The notes beneath the pieces are model-generated. The model worked only from the letters and a program-made list of their open reading frames with translations, was not told the origin of the DNA and ran no database searches. The position numbers and the translations under genes were made by a program. From assembly GCA_014529385.2 (NCBI GenBank), contig CM043955.1, forward strand, positions 141,636,640 to 141,700,639: 64,000 nt of DNA, written 5' to 3'. Shown piece after piece: positions 23,257-34,495 of the stretch (the first letter of the stretch is position 1; each line of letters opens with the position of its first letter). Source of the stretch: Adiantum capillus-veneris. Taxonomy: Eukaryota; Streptophyta; Polypodiopsida; Polypodiales; Pteridaceae.

Positions 23257-23907
23257 TGTCACAAATTGTTGATGTCAACTTGTGGTTGAGGGAGTGGGAG
23301 GAGCAAAAGCGCCTACCCACTTATAGTTCCTCGCCGAAAGGGATCAATCTTCTAAACCGCATTCGACGGGACCCATCATAAATGAAGCAAGATCCACACA
23401 CACACACACACACAAAGACCTTGCGTAGCAACGTGAATGATGTGGCAGGCCTTGTACCGACATTTCATAATGCACGCTGACAGGCTGACGTTGAAGATCT
23501 CCGATTTTGTGCTGACATGGCATGGCAGGTTTCACATTTTGCTTGACAGATGCCATGTGGCAACACATTTTACAGACGACCTTTTTGGTGCATGCTTTTT
23601 AGATCAGATGCTTTTCATTTGTATTGCTTTTGGGCCTAGGGCATTTAAATATGTGGCAAGGTCTCACTAGTCGGCATGCTTCCGCATGAGGGTGCAGATA
23701 CAAGACATCGTTGTTGTACTGAGTTCAACCAATATAAAGAAATACCGCAAGGGGCACTAGGATTTGGGGCCACTGCTCTCTTGGGGTGGAACTCCACCAC
23801 TCCAAGTCTCATGTGTCGTGCATCTCTTTCAGTTCAATTGTTATTTGAAGTGCTTAAAGTTGTTCAATCTGCTCTTCTCCGTTCGCAAGTGGTGCCCTCC
23901 CGTTACA
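23257..23907 (+). repeat. 3' LTR of the 20.5-23.9 kb element
   Basis: 651 bp, the partner of the copy at 20459. It has small indels and a (CA)n expansion near 23397-23413. Confidence 0.82.
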
Positions 23908-24253
23908 ATGTCTCTATGATTGTTATCATTTTGTCAAAAAAGGCACTCAATACTTTTCAAGTGGGTGAGTATCCAATTTTAGGCTCAAGGGGTCATTGCC
24001 ACATGAAGAGAACCTTATTTGTTTGTTGATTTAGGGTGCATGTATAACTGCATGATTTTCCCTAGCCACCTTTTTCCACTTTTAGTCATCCTCATCCTTT
24101 TGCCATACCTCGACACACGCCCTCTAACCATTGGAATATTACTCTTGTAGTGATTTAGAAACTTATGTCGTATCATCCATTTGAGAACAGTGCTCTTTGA
24201 AGGTCTCATGCACGAGCTACCTACTTGGCTTGCATGACTTTTGCTTTAGTACT

Positions 24254-26656
24254 TGCAACGTTGGTACAGCTGAAGATGGTCGGCCTACAAAAGTGCAAGA
24301 AGCCCAAGCATGGCAGTTTGCAGGCAAATGACAGGGACATTGAGCAGGTATTTGGTGTAGCTAGGAGACAAGTACACAGGGATGGAGCATTCTCTAGTCT
24401 GAACTACAGTTGTTTCTTCCTATCACAGATGACAGGAGAAAATGTTGGTATCACAAGATTGGGAACGAGACACGGGGTACTGGATACAAGTGTTATGGGG
24501 TTTATGATATAAGATTTTGATCGAGATGTCTGCAGAACACTCTACTATTAGGATGTGTGTTCCAAATGAGGTATTTAACAGACCAGATTAGTTTTCAAGC
24601 TTGGCTTGGCTTCCTAAGTCGAAGCTTAAGGATGGTAAAGCTGGTGGATATCTTCTTCAGAGAGTGCTCTAATCTATACATGATGCTTGATCCCTTGTTC
24701 TTGAAGACCATTGTCAAGCAAGCCTCCATTGAGATGTTATGTCCCATTATGGTGGCTTAGGTTTTTTGATGTTCGATTTGCGGCCATGTTGACCTTGGCA
24801 CAAGAGCACAAGTCACCGTGCTAAGGGATGCAAAGCTATACACGGATGATTGACCGCGGGTTGCTGTCATGGTGGGATGCTTGCCATAAGGATTCAAAAG
24901 GGTGTGCCAGAGGAGAAGTCGAAGGAGGTTTCTTCAACCGACCAACGACGGTCAATAAAGGACGGTGTGGGAAGGTGGCCCAAGTCAAAGGGCTTGATAA
25001 AAAAAGGAATTCTGCAAGGTGGTGGATATGTAGGGGTGGAGCTCCATCTGAAGGAAAAGCCGTGAGCACGGGGGCGGTGATCGGCATGCGTATGGAAGGA
25101 CCGCCAGGGCATGGATGAGGGGGGCTGGGACCAAGGAGAGCCCAGGGCCGCCACGGGACAAAAACAGTTCGCTGCAGGTGGTGGCAGGCTTCAAGAGGAG
25201 GAAAGTTGCGCCACCTGAGGGGCCGGCTTCAGGGGCGGTATGACAGAGCGCTCAAGAGCACAAGGGGGGTAGTTGGAGACCGGCCAGAGGGCTGGTCGTA
25301 AATAGGTTCGAGGAGCCAATGTAGGGTGTCCTGCAAGTGCAAGAGAGTGGGGCCAAGAAGTGGCAGGAGGAAAAAGGCTGTGTGCGGCCTTGGAGGACAT
25401 GATGCACGGGTAGGTCTGTAGGGCTGCAAGAGGCGAGAGAAGAGGGGTGGTTGAGCGCTGATGGGGAATATTGAAAAGGAGGAGGAGGGCATGAGGAGGC
25501 CCGCCATCTGCATATGATGGTAAAAGCCTGAGCATTAAAGGCCACATGTTGCATGGTTGTGGGCCGTCAGGAAGCAAAGGGCATCAAGAGCAGGGAGGGG
25601 TCGCCAGTTGAAGGCCCTCAAGGAGTGCCGGTTAGAGATAATTAAAGGACACCGATGGCTACAAAAGAAGGGCTCTCAGATATCCGACTCTCACGGATGT
25701 GGCATCCTCCATGTGGCGAGCATGGTGACCGGTGCAACAGGTCACGGTTTGACACTTAAAACTTTTTGGAAGCCTCGTCCCTTGCACAAAGGGGGTATGC
25801 TCATTCCAAAAAAGAGATTAAACACATCACAAGATCAAACTCAGGGTTTGAACACAGGCGCCCACGGGTAGAGGCTAATGCTCAACCACCAGAGTAGCTC
25901 ATTCCCAACCTGTGTTAAAACATACTTAATGTTTGAACTCGGAGGGGGGGGGGGGGAGGGGGGGGGGGTTTAAAAGCATCCCGGTTGCCGGTAAGCGGGC
26001 TCTCCGCCACGTCGACTTAGAGTCCGAAATCTAGACTCGGCCCAAAAGAAGGGAGCGTCATATGCTGAAAAAAGAGGAGTTGCCAGAGAGCTGCCTTAAA
26101 GGATAACGCCCCAGATAAGAACTGCGCCCTTGGAGGGCAGTGCATAGCAGAAGAGCCGCCAATGAGGGTGGCCAGTAATCGAAAAGCGAGGTTAAAGGAG
26201 ATTCGCCATGGCTGCAAGTGAAAAGCAGGGATTGTTGTGGCCATTGATACCGTCATTGTACCCGCATATGTGTTTTGGTGCATGGTTTTTCTATGGTTTA
26301 TGGTGACTGCTCGACTCGGATCATTTTGTTACTTAGTCTTGTCTTGTGCTAGTCCGTGGTAGCGGTGGCTCCGGACCACACGGTGTGTGTGTGCAGAGAG
26401 AGAGAGAGAGTGATAGCGTGAGTCGATGGTATGTAAGATTGCCGATTTGGGAGTTCTGTGTATTATCGGGTACAGTGTGTGATAGTGGGCTATCGATAAG
26501 TGATTGTGTGTAGTTGGTGGTGCTTGAAGGCGAGCCCTTGCATTGGATATTGATAGAAAGTGTGCACGTGTGTGTGATTTTGTGTGGTTAGGGGTGCGGG
26601 TTAATCCCAGGGCTATAGAGAGGTAAGTTTGGAGTGTGTTGTGTTTGATCCCCCTT
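24254..26656 (+). repeat. 5' LTR of the LARD-like element
   Basis: About 2.40 kb, longer than its partner mainly because of the 371 bp insertion at 25673-26043. Open frames on both strands in this GC-rich LTR are not conserved between copies and are not genes. Confidence 0.75.
25663..26053 (-). mobile_element. 371 bp insertion with 10 bp target duplication, tRNA-like box inside (SINE-like)
   Basis: The sequence AAAAGAAGGG occurs at 25663-25672 and again at 26044-26053. The 371 bp between is absent from the 3' LTR (near 29708), which holds AAAAGAAGGG once. On the minus strand the insert contains a Pol III B-box-like GTTCAAACC (near 25852-25844), preceded by an A-box-like TGGTTGAGCATTAG about 45 nt upstream. 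This is the arrangement of a tRNA-derived SINE. A G-rich tract (about 25943-25969) lies upstream of that head. The insertion itself is clear; SINE identity is an inference. Confidence 0.7.
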
Positions 26657-26743
26657 CCTCGTGGTGCCCCCACTGAGGAGCTACTGATCGCTTCTCAGTG
26701 AAGTCGAGGACGGTGTTGCGGTGATACCAGTTTCAAAGAGCAA

Positions 26744-27307
26744 GTGCTGCTAAGCAAGATGTGGTCGGGTTTTCTGACTTTTACAGGTGTTGAAGATCCA
26801 GAAGTGTGGCTGCAGGACTATGGTCTATGTTTGCTGGAGAGCGGCTTGTTGAAAGAAGAGGGAGTGGCTCATGCGTTCCCACTCCTGGTTTGTGGAACGG
26901 CCAAGACATGGTATGATGGATTGCAGGCTGAAGAAAAGCTGGATTGGAGCACCCTGGAAGCGGCATTCCGAACCAAATATGTGGCCAACGCGCAATTGAG
27001 CGAAGTGAAGCGAAGGCTGGATGAGCTAAAGCAAAGCCTGGCTAGTCACTTTCAAGCGTTTGTGTGGGATTTCGAAGCTCTATGGAGCAAACTCATAAAG
27101 GTAACTGCTGCAGAGAATACTGACTTTTTGAAATTAAACAAATTCATGGAGTGCTTGCATGTGGATGTTCGTGATAAAGTTGAGGTCGATGGACCAGTGT
27201 CATATGCGGAGGCAATGGCCTTTGCAGACGGTCGCACAAAGAAGTTTCTTGAAGAAACGTCAAGCGAGGCAAGGATGGTCCAGTCTGATAGTGTCAGAAC
27301 CAGTTGA
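26744..27307 (+). CDS. gag-like protein of the LARD-like element
   Basis: 187 residues beginning near the end of the 5' LTR/leader. The stretch GTAKTWYDGLQAEEKLDWST then LEAAFRTKYVA followed by LDELKQSLASHFQAF matches the core of retrotransposon gag (capsid) proteins of the Ty3/gypsy type. In these a Trp-Tyr pair and a following F-x-x-x-F/Y block form the capsid fold. It stops at TGA soon after KKFLEETSSEARM, before any zinc knuckle. Usual gag proteins are 300-450 residues, so it is truncated. The downstream frames 27531-27752 and 27774-28277 have no recognised domain. Confidence 0.65.
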   Translation: MLLSKMWSGFLTFTGVEDPEVWLQDYGLCLLESGLLKEEGVAHAFPLLVCGTAKTWYDGLQAEEKLDWSTLEAAFRTKYVANAQLSEVKRRLDELKQSLASHFQAFVWDFEALWSKLIKVTAAENTDFLKLNKFMECLHVDVRDKVEVDGPVSYAEAMAFADGRTKKFLEETSSEARMVQSDSVRTS

Positions 27308-27773
27308 AGCAAAGGAGATAAAAGCACAGCCGATGCTAGAGGGTCTGCATATGCAAGAAGAGCCAAAGATATTATGGTTGTAGAGAGACAGGGTTATTCC
27401 TATGCCTCGGATGCCAGACAAGAAAGCTCCAGTGGTTGAAGCGGTGCTGATGGTTCCACGCCATGGAAATATGTTGGCAGATTCAGCTATGAATGGTCAA
27501 ATCCCTGGGGAGTGTGCTCATGGCTGACAAGTGAGATTTGTTGATAAGGTTGAAATAGTAGTGATGGACAAGATTCCATATTCTGAGACAGGGGAAGAGC
27601 ATGAGTCAAGTGGCGGCAGCTCTTTCGATGGAGATAGCACATGGGAGACAGACTCCACTTCCTCAAGATATGATATTTATGATATTATGCATGTAGATGA
27701 GGTGGTCACAGAGCAGGAGGAGATAGGTATAGAGATGCCTCATGTGGACTAGGGGGTTGGGCAACCCTCTCTA

Positions 27774-28277
27774 TTGCTTCGGGATGATAGGGTGTTGAAG
27801 GTTGGTGCCATGTTGTTAAAAGATGTACTTTTGAAGGTTGCTTTACAAGCAATTTTGCACCGTTTGCAAAGCTCTTTGGATGCAGATTATGTTATAGAGA
27901 GCCCTCTAGCAGGTGAGAGAATAGTGATGTATGATGCAGATGCTTCGCAGGTTGGTGTACAGGTTCATTCAGTGTATGAAGCCGGTGTATGGATACAGGT
28001 TGTTGAAGGTCGATGTTGTGCCAAGCTGCACGACAGGCTTGTTTTTGGGTTTGCAGTTGCAAAAAAATGGTTGATTATGCATATACTACAGATGGATGGC
28101 TGTGTTCAATGCCATGTATTTGATCCTGGTGGATTTTGTATCATAGTTGGGAGAGCCTATGGCTTTCCATTTAATCGGGGGGTTCTACAGCTGATAAAAT
28201 CTCTCTCTATCTATCTACTGCTTATGTACATACTAAATATCAGTTTTCTAATATGCACTCATCTCTTATCTAAATAA
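27774..28277 (+). CDS. unidentified 167-residue frame in the LARD-like internal region
   Basis: A plus-strand frame directly upstream of the polypurine tract of the LARD-like element. It includes MYDADASQVGVQVHSVYEAG and a hydrophobic C-terminal stretch (SIYLLLMYILNISFLI) that could be a membrane segment, though it may just be chance coding of T-rich DNA. No family is recognised. It may be a relic of the deleted pol region. Confidence 0.25.
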   Translation: MLRDDRVLKVGAMLLKDVLLKVALQAILHRLQSSLDADYVIESPLAGERIVMYDADASQVGVQVHSVYEAGVWIQVVEGRCCAKLHDRLVFGFAVAKKWLIMHILQMDGCVQCHVFDPGGFCIIVGRAYGFPFNRGVLQLIKSLSIYLLLMYILNISFLICTHLLSK

Positions 28278-28315
28278 TGCTATTGTTGAGCATGAATGCT
28301 CAACGAGGGGTTGGG

Positions 28316-30326
28316 TGATGATGGTACAGCTGAAGATGGTCGGCCTATGGAAGTGCAAGAAACCTAGGCATGGCAGTTTGCAGGCAAATGACAGGGACAT
28401 TGAGCAGCTATTTGGTGCAGCTAGGAGACAGGTACACAGGGATGAAGCACTCTCTATTCGGAACTGCAATTGTTTCTTTCTATCACAGATGACAGGAGCA
28501 AATGTTGTTATCACAAGATTGGGAACAAGACACGGGGTACTGGATACAGGTGCTATGGGGTTTTTGATCGAGATGTCTATAGGACACTCTACTACCAAGA
28601 TGTGTGTGCCAAATGAGGTATTTAAGAGACGAAATGTGGTTTTCAAGCTTGGCTTCCTAAGTCGAATCTTAAGGATGGTAAAGCTGGTGGATATCTTCTT
28701 CAGAGAGTGCTCTAATGTATGATGCTTGATCCCCTTTGCTTGACGACCATTGTCAAGCAGGCCTCCATTGAGATGTTATGTCCCATTATGGTGGCTTAGG
28801 TTTTTTGATGTTCGATTTGCGGCCATGTTGACCTTGGCACAAGAGCACGAGTCACCGTGCTAAGGGATGCAAATCTATACACGGATGATCGATCGCGGGT
28901 TGCTATCATGGTGGGATGCTTGCCATAAGGAGTCAAAAGGGTGTGCCATAGGAGAAGTCGAAGGAGGTTTCTTCAACCGACCAACGAGGGTCAATAAAGG
29001 ACGGCGTGGGAAGGAGGCCCAAGTCAAAGGGCTTATAAAAAAAGGAATTTTGCAAGGTGGTCGATATGCAGGGGTGGAGCGCCATCTGTTGGAAAAGCCG
29101 TGAGCACGGGGGGGGGGGGGGTGATCGGCATGCGTATGGAAGGACCGCCAGGGCATGGATGAGGGGGGCCGGGACCAAGGAGATCCCACGGCCGCCATGG
29201 GGAAAAAAAAAAGAGTTCGCTGCAGGTGGTGGCAGGCTTCAAGAGGAGGAAAGTTGCGCCACCTGACGGGCCGGCTTCAGGGGCGGTATGACAGAGCACT
29301 CAAGAGCACAAGGGGGATAGTTGGAGACCCTCCAGAAGGCTGGTCGTAAACAGGTTCAAGGAGCCAGTGTAGGGGGGCCTGCGAGTGCAAGAGAGTGGGG
29401 CCAAGAAGTGGCAGGAGGAAAAAGGCTGTGTGCGGCCATGGAGGAGATGATACACGGGCAGGTCTGCAGGGCTGCAAGAGGCCAGAGAAGAGGGGTGGTT
29501 GAGCGCTGATGGGGAGTATTGAAAAGGAGGAGGGCATGAGGAGGGCCGCCATCTGCATATGATGGTAAGAGCCCGAGCATTAAAGGCCACATGTTGCATG
29601 GTTGTGGGCCGCCAGGAAGCAAAGAGCATCAAGAGCAAGGAGGGTCACCAGTTGAAGGCCCTCAAGGAGTGCCAGTCGGAGATATTTAAAGGACACCGAT
29701 AGCTACAAAAGAAGGGAGCGTCATATGCTGAAAAAAGAGGAGTTGCCAAAGAGCTGCCCTGAAGGACAACACCCCAGATAAGAACGGCGCCCTTGGAGGG
29801 CGGTGCAGAGCAGGAGAGCCGCCAAGGAGGGTGGCCAGTAATCAAAAAGCAAGGTTAAAGGAGAGCCGCCATGGCTGCAAGCAAAAAGCAGGGAATGTCG
29901 TGGCCGTTGATACCGTCATTGTACTCGCATATGTGTTTTGGTGCATGGTTTTTCTATGGTTTATGGTGACTGCTTGACTCGAATCATTTTGTTCCTTCGT
30001 CTTCTCTTGTGCTAGTCCGTGGTAGCGTTGGCTCCGGACCACACGGGTGTGAGTGTGCAGAGAGAGAGAGGGGGAGAGAGTGATAGCGTGAGTCGATGGT
30101 ATGTGAGATTGCCGATTTGGGAGTTCTATGTATTATCGGGTACAGTGTGTGATGATGTGCTGTCGATAAGTGATTGTGTGTAGCTGGTGGTGCTTGAAGG
30201 CGAGCTGTTGCATTGGAGATTGATAGAAAGTGTGCGTGTGTGTGTGATTCTGTGTGGTTAGGGGTGCGGGTTAATCCTTGGACTATAGAGAGGCAAGTTT
30301 GGAGTGTGCTGGGTTTGATCCCCCTT
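28316..30326 (+). repeat. 3' LTR of the LARD-like element
   Basis: About 2.01 kb, without the 371 bp insertion, and with a short (GT)n near 30235-30246. It is the uninterrupted partner of the 5' LTR. Confidence 0.77.
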
Positions 30327-31024
30327 TCCAACCTGGCAAAGTTACGTAATCACTAGGACACCCACACAACATTAATATTAAGTTTCTGTTATTCTTGAGT
30401 GGTCATTAACGACTCGCTTCCATGAATGCTTGATTGACAAATGAGACGGTGAGTAGAGAGAGAAACATGGATCAAAAGATTGTTGGCACTTATGTAATGA
30501 AACTTCACATTTACATGGTCTTCAAGTATCTATTCCATTTTACTTGATGGTATCCTTGCTTGTCCTTTCAGAATCATACTTGACTAGCATTCAATCATTG
30601 CATGAAGGAATATGTTAACGCACCATCTTGGATCATGTAAAACCATAATTGACATTACTTTTCACACCTTTTTAACTTTTGAGGATGGAATCTGGAGTAA
30701 TCTCTATCACTAAGGTGTTTGCCTAGTTAGGAAGGAAAACCTGTCAATAGCTTTGATAATTGTGCTTTTAAATATACACCCTTGTGTTGCAATTGTTTTT
30801 TGGTAATCCTTGTGCCAGAACTCGTATGGCAACCCAACTATATATCTGCTTGTATGCACATGTTGTAAACCTGCAAGATTCTGCATTTATTTAATCTTTC
30901 AAGCTTTGTAAGTAAACATTCTTGGATTTTGATAGAGGGCACACTTCTGTAAATATATGCATCTTTGTGGATTGCATGTGGCCTTAACATTCATTGATTG
31001 GGGAGGGTTTGCTATATTTTGCAG
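30327..31024. other. intron-like flank; no gene recognised
   Basis: AT-rich, T-rich DNA ending in a 3' splice-site-like TATATTTTGCAG at 31013-31024. It may be intron sequence of the Aurora-like fragment that follows. Confidence 0.4.
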
Positions 31025-31099
31025 TTGGTGGTAAAAGAGCCCACACAGAGATTGCCTTTGAAGCAAGTGCTTGTGCATCCATGGATTGTAGTCAATGCA
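31025..31099 (+). pseudogene. Aurora kinase C-terminal exon fragment
   Basis: Twenty-five codons directly after an acceptor-like TTTTGCAG read VVKEPTQRLPLKQVLVHPWI plus VVNA. This is the last kinase subdomain (XI) as in plant Aurora kinases, where VKExxQRLxLxxLLxHPWI.xNA is the usual form. Aurora kinases phosphorylate histone H3 and act at the spindle and cell plate. After NA the expected D-P-S-G tail is missing and the frame continues into unrelated residues until 31234. None of the upstream kinase exons is visible in the window. It is a displaced or captured exon rather than a functional gene. Confidence 0.68.
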
Positions 31100-31268
31100 G
31101 CCTGTGTATGGAGATTGAGAGAAGGATGGATGCATTTGGAGTTTCTGTTCTCAGAGTCGAGGTGGGATCGACAACTTGTTGCTCCTCGCTGTGGCAATTT
31201 AATTTTCCTCTCTCAGACACACACATCAACATAACGCTCATTTTTCTCCCCACCCGCTCTATTGACAG

Positions 31269-31421
31269 ATGTCTACTGACGTAAACCTCGGAACATACAT
31301 GATTGATGCCGGTGCAAAAGGAGCCATTGTCAAAGACAAGAATGCCATTTCAATGCTCTCAAGAGAGAGGAAAATCTTCGGTTCTTGGCTTGCTATGTTC
31401 CCTCATGTCATGTACACATAG
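31269..31421 (+). CDS. unidentified 50-residue frame after an acceptor-like site
   Basis: ATG directly follows a C/T-rich stretch ending CTCTATTGACAG. The 50 codons (MSTDVNLGTYMIDAGAKGAI ...) end at TAG 31419-31421. The composition looks protein-like and unlike the surrounding AT-rich DNA, but I recognise no family. It may be another exon of the same captured locus. Confidence 0.3.
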   Translation: MSTDVNLGTYMIDAGAKGAIVKDKNAISMLSRERKIFGSWLAMFPHVMYT

Positions 31422-32252
31422 CTCTTTCTGATTTAAAAATATGTGTAGTGCGTTATATTACACTCAGATCCTGATATGGCATGCATTCTTGCAGCATGCT
31501 ACAAGTAGTCACTTTACTCTAAGAGATGATTGGCTTAGGTAAGCAGCTTTGCTTGCTTCGAAGCTTTTTTGTAGTTTATGGAGATAAGAGCTCAATAGCT
31601 TGATGCTTTTGTTTTCAAGCAATGTGGAATTCTTTCATAGCAAATAAAACATGAATCTCTTGTTCAAGTGCAATCATGTCATTGATGCTGTGCGGTGCTA
31701 GTTGGGACCGCTATTGCCTCTTAATTAGAATTGTCCATCAAAGTTAATAGACCATAATAGTATACCATGCTCTCATACTTTGCCACAACTCTCTAGAGAG
31801 CTACATTCAACCTAATTGTGGCTAGATGAATCAGTTTTGCGTCAAATAGAAACAATGCCATAGATTCACCCTTGCGCCTACACCTAATGGCTTAAGCTAT
31901 AGTCCTTTGTCTGTTATTTGCTCCTTTAGATTGGCTTATACCATGACTTGCACTATTTGTGAATGGCTACAAGGGTGGGGGTGGGTCTTTGCGTTGGTGA
32001 ATAGTTAGTGTTAATATTGCTACATGTGAATCAATGTCTAATCTGGTTTGGATTGAACTTGTCACTTGCTCTGTTGGGAGGTTTTGGTGATCATTAGGTC
32101 AGTACTCAAAAGTACCAAAGCCCTTTGAGCGGGAAAAACTTTTTCTTCGATTTGAGTTGTAAATTTTAGTTGTGTTTCGGCTTCCTATCCGGAACATTGT
32201 CTCTTGGATAGAGGGATCGATATGGTGACATAGGGAGAGATGAAGAGATACA

Positions 32253-32258
<6 letters not shown>
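31422..32258. other. no gene recognised
   Basis: Short frames only. Nothing supported. Confidence 0.4.
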
Positions 32259-32293
<35 letters not shown>

Positions 32294-32815
32294 AACAAAA
32301 TGATATGATATATTAACGTCTTGAGGGTAAGAGTGAGGGGTTTGAGGGTAAGAGGGGCCATCGGTGGCGGCGTTTTACTAGTTAATATAATAGTGGTTTA
32401 CTAATGCAATTGAATGTTGAGCATGTTTTGCAAAATGCTATAACTGGTATAGTTAGCATGTGTGTAATCACACTTTTCTATGGATAAAGATATGCTTAAC
32501 CAAACTTATTGGGTGTGGTCCTTTTGGCTCCATGTTGAAGCTCTCTTATTATCTCTTTTGTGTTTGCTATCGTATCACAAAAGCTTCGTGCCCTCCTTTG
32601 CTCACATGCGTAGGCAAAAGCTTCTCTTAGGCTGGTTACAGATCGGTTGCCCATACTTGCACAGCAGGTACGTGAGTTGACCTGGTGGCCAACTGCCTAA
32701 AGGTAATTTGCTTCGTAAAACACGCGTTAGACAACTTCGTGGTGGATAGGCCATCCGTCCATGGGCAGGGGTTGAGCCCTCAAGCCCCACCAAATAAAAC
32801 AAGGTCGTCTATAGT
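32259..32815 (-). repeat. module A, inverted copy, with (GA)n at one end
   Basis: Reverse complement of the modules at 35123-35660 and 37022-37560, sharing for example ATTGGGTGTGGTCCTTTTGG and GGTACGTGAGTTGACCTGG. All three copies have a dinucleotide tract attached to the same end (ATGAAACAAAATGATATGAT beside (GA)n). The tract therefore belongs to the repeated unit. Confidence 0.85.
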
Positions 32816-32843
32816 AGACAAAGGCACTACCTTTCAATCAGGT

Positions 32844-32845
<2 letters not shown>

Positions 32846-32913
<68 letters not shown>

Positions 32914-32961
32914 AGGGCCATGTTCATACTTCGCAAAATATAATATAATGTAAAATAATGG

Positions 32962-33041
<80 letters not shown>
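32846..33041 (+). repeat. (GA)n, (GT)n, (GA)n microsatellites
   Basis: GA at about 32846-32910, GT at 32962-33007 and GA at 33008-33041, separated by a short unique stretch. Confidence 0.96.
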
Positions 33042-33045
<4 letters not shown>

Positions 33046-34495
33046 AGATTAAAGAGGGAGGAAAATAAAACTTTCACTATGGTGGGAGAGAGTGAAAGAG
33101 TATATATTAAAGAGAAAATTAAAACGATACTCTGTTGTACACTGAGATTTGGCAAAGATGCTTCCAACAAGCAATCATTCACGATGGAAACATATCTTTT
33201 AGTTCATTTGTAGATATACACAAGCAAGCAAAACTAATTGAGGTTTTTCTCTCCCTCTCTCTCTCATACAATATTTGGTTTGCAACATAACAAGATAGCC
33301 ATGCGGAGATATTGAGATAGACAAAGCAGCTTGTAGATTATAGCTTGTGAATATGTGAGTAGAGTTGCAAGCTTTGGCTTCCATGTATGCTTGATATTGT
33401 GGAGTCACCGTAACATCCTTCTGTCATGCATACAGTTGTGATGAGGATATATTTCAAGCGCTCCGATGTCTTATGTCATGGTAGCTACTTTTCCAAGTTA
33501 AAGACGAGAAGCAGGCTTGTATGACAGTACCCACGTACCTAGTGCCCACCTTCTCAAGAGGCCGTCTATATTCCCACAAAAAAGGTTGCCACAATACAAG
33601 CAAGAGAGAGAGTAATCCTAGAGAGAGAAAGAAACCAAGTTAAAAGGGCTTGCTAAAAGCATTCTCCGAAAAAAAGGGCATACTCAAAATTCTTGGGGGT
33701 TTTACATCAAATTTTGAAAATTTTGAAAATTTTGGAAAACCCTTGGCACAAAAAGAAATCCTTATCTAAGAGAGCAACACGGCGACCATGCAAATAAGGG
33801 CAATCGAGGGCCCATTTCTTGGACCACCCTTGCCCATCGGCTAGAGACCAAGCTTCCATAGCCAGCTCGCCCGACGTGTAAATCCATCATACTCCCGTCC
33901 TCCTTTGAGACCCCTCTCCTCAGTGCGCGACCACCAGAGCTAGAGTCCCCTCCCGGAGACAGGGCATGCCCTCCCTTGCCTTTAGCGCACAGAGCAAGCA
34001 ACTCAATTAAGTGGTATAAGCATCTTAAAGAAAACGTTGCTTTGAGGATTATTATGCATATAGGCAAGCGTTTTTATGTTTGTATATTCTCTAGGTGAGA
34101 AAGCTTCCAAGCCCCCAGGTATTTTGAACCTTAAAGATGAAGGTAAAGGTTTGAGAGTCTACCGCCACTCAAAAGCTTGGTTAAGTGTGCGCAAAAATCG
34201 AATTGTCTCCTTTATCTTTCAAATAAGAGTTTTAAGCTTCCACTTGAACCTTTTTCTCTACGGAGTCATCATAAAACCATTTGCCTTGAGTTATTATACA
34301 GTATTCTTTCTTTCACTCCTTTGTCCTTCTTAGAGCAGTTCTGTTCTATGCACAAGATTTTGTACAAAGAAGTAAAAATTGAGTAAGAGATTTTCAGTGT
34401 GTTGCAAATTTATGCATCTTCTTTTTATTCGTTAGTCATCGTCCCAATATAAAACTAGCCCAAGGAATTTCAAAGGATATTTGTAGGTTGTAAAA
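33042..34495. other. no gene recognised
   Basis: About 1.45 kb with frames under about 100 residues and no family resemblance. Confidence 0.4.

Larger units (their letters stand above)
20459..23907 (+). mobile_element. non-autonomous LTR retrotransposon with gag and protease remnants (TR-GAG-like)
   Basis: Two direct repeats start TGTCACAAA and end TTACA, at 20459-21147 and 23257-23907. They flank a 2.1 kb internal region. The flanks carry 5 bp target duplications that differ at one base (ATGTT before, ATGTC after). A primer-binding site TGCTATCAAAGC (21149-21160) resembles the plant initiator-Met site TGGTATCAGAGC. A polypurine tract GGGGGA sits directly before the 3' LTR. The LTRs are clearly diverged from one another, so the insertion is old. 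No reverse transcriptase, RNase H or integrase is present, so movement would need enzymes from another element. Confidence 0.85.
24254..30326 (+). mobile_element. LARD-like LTR retrotransposon with ~2 kb LTRs and gag only
   Basis: Long direct repeats at about 24254-26656 and 28316-30326 share most of their sequence. Examples are GAAGATGGTCGGCCTA near the start, TCAAAGGGCTT.ATAAAAAAAGGAAT in the middle and AGTTTGGAGTGTG..G near the end. They flank only about 1.66 kb of internal DNA. A G-rich tract (ACGAGGGGTTGGG) sits directly before the 3' copy. The internal region keeps a gag-like gene but no polymerase genes, so this is a large retrotransposon derivative. Outer boundaries are approximate because I could not confirm a target duplication. 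Confidence 0.78.

Noticed and set aside
24828-25577. Several overlapping 70-128 residue frames on both strands, repeated at 28.9-29.6 kb
   Set aside because: GC-rich LTR sequence; the frames are not kept between the two LTR copies.
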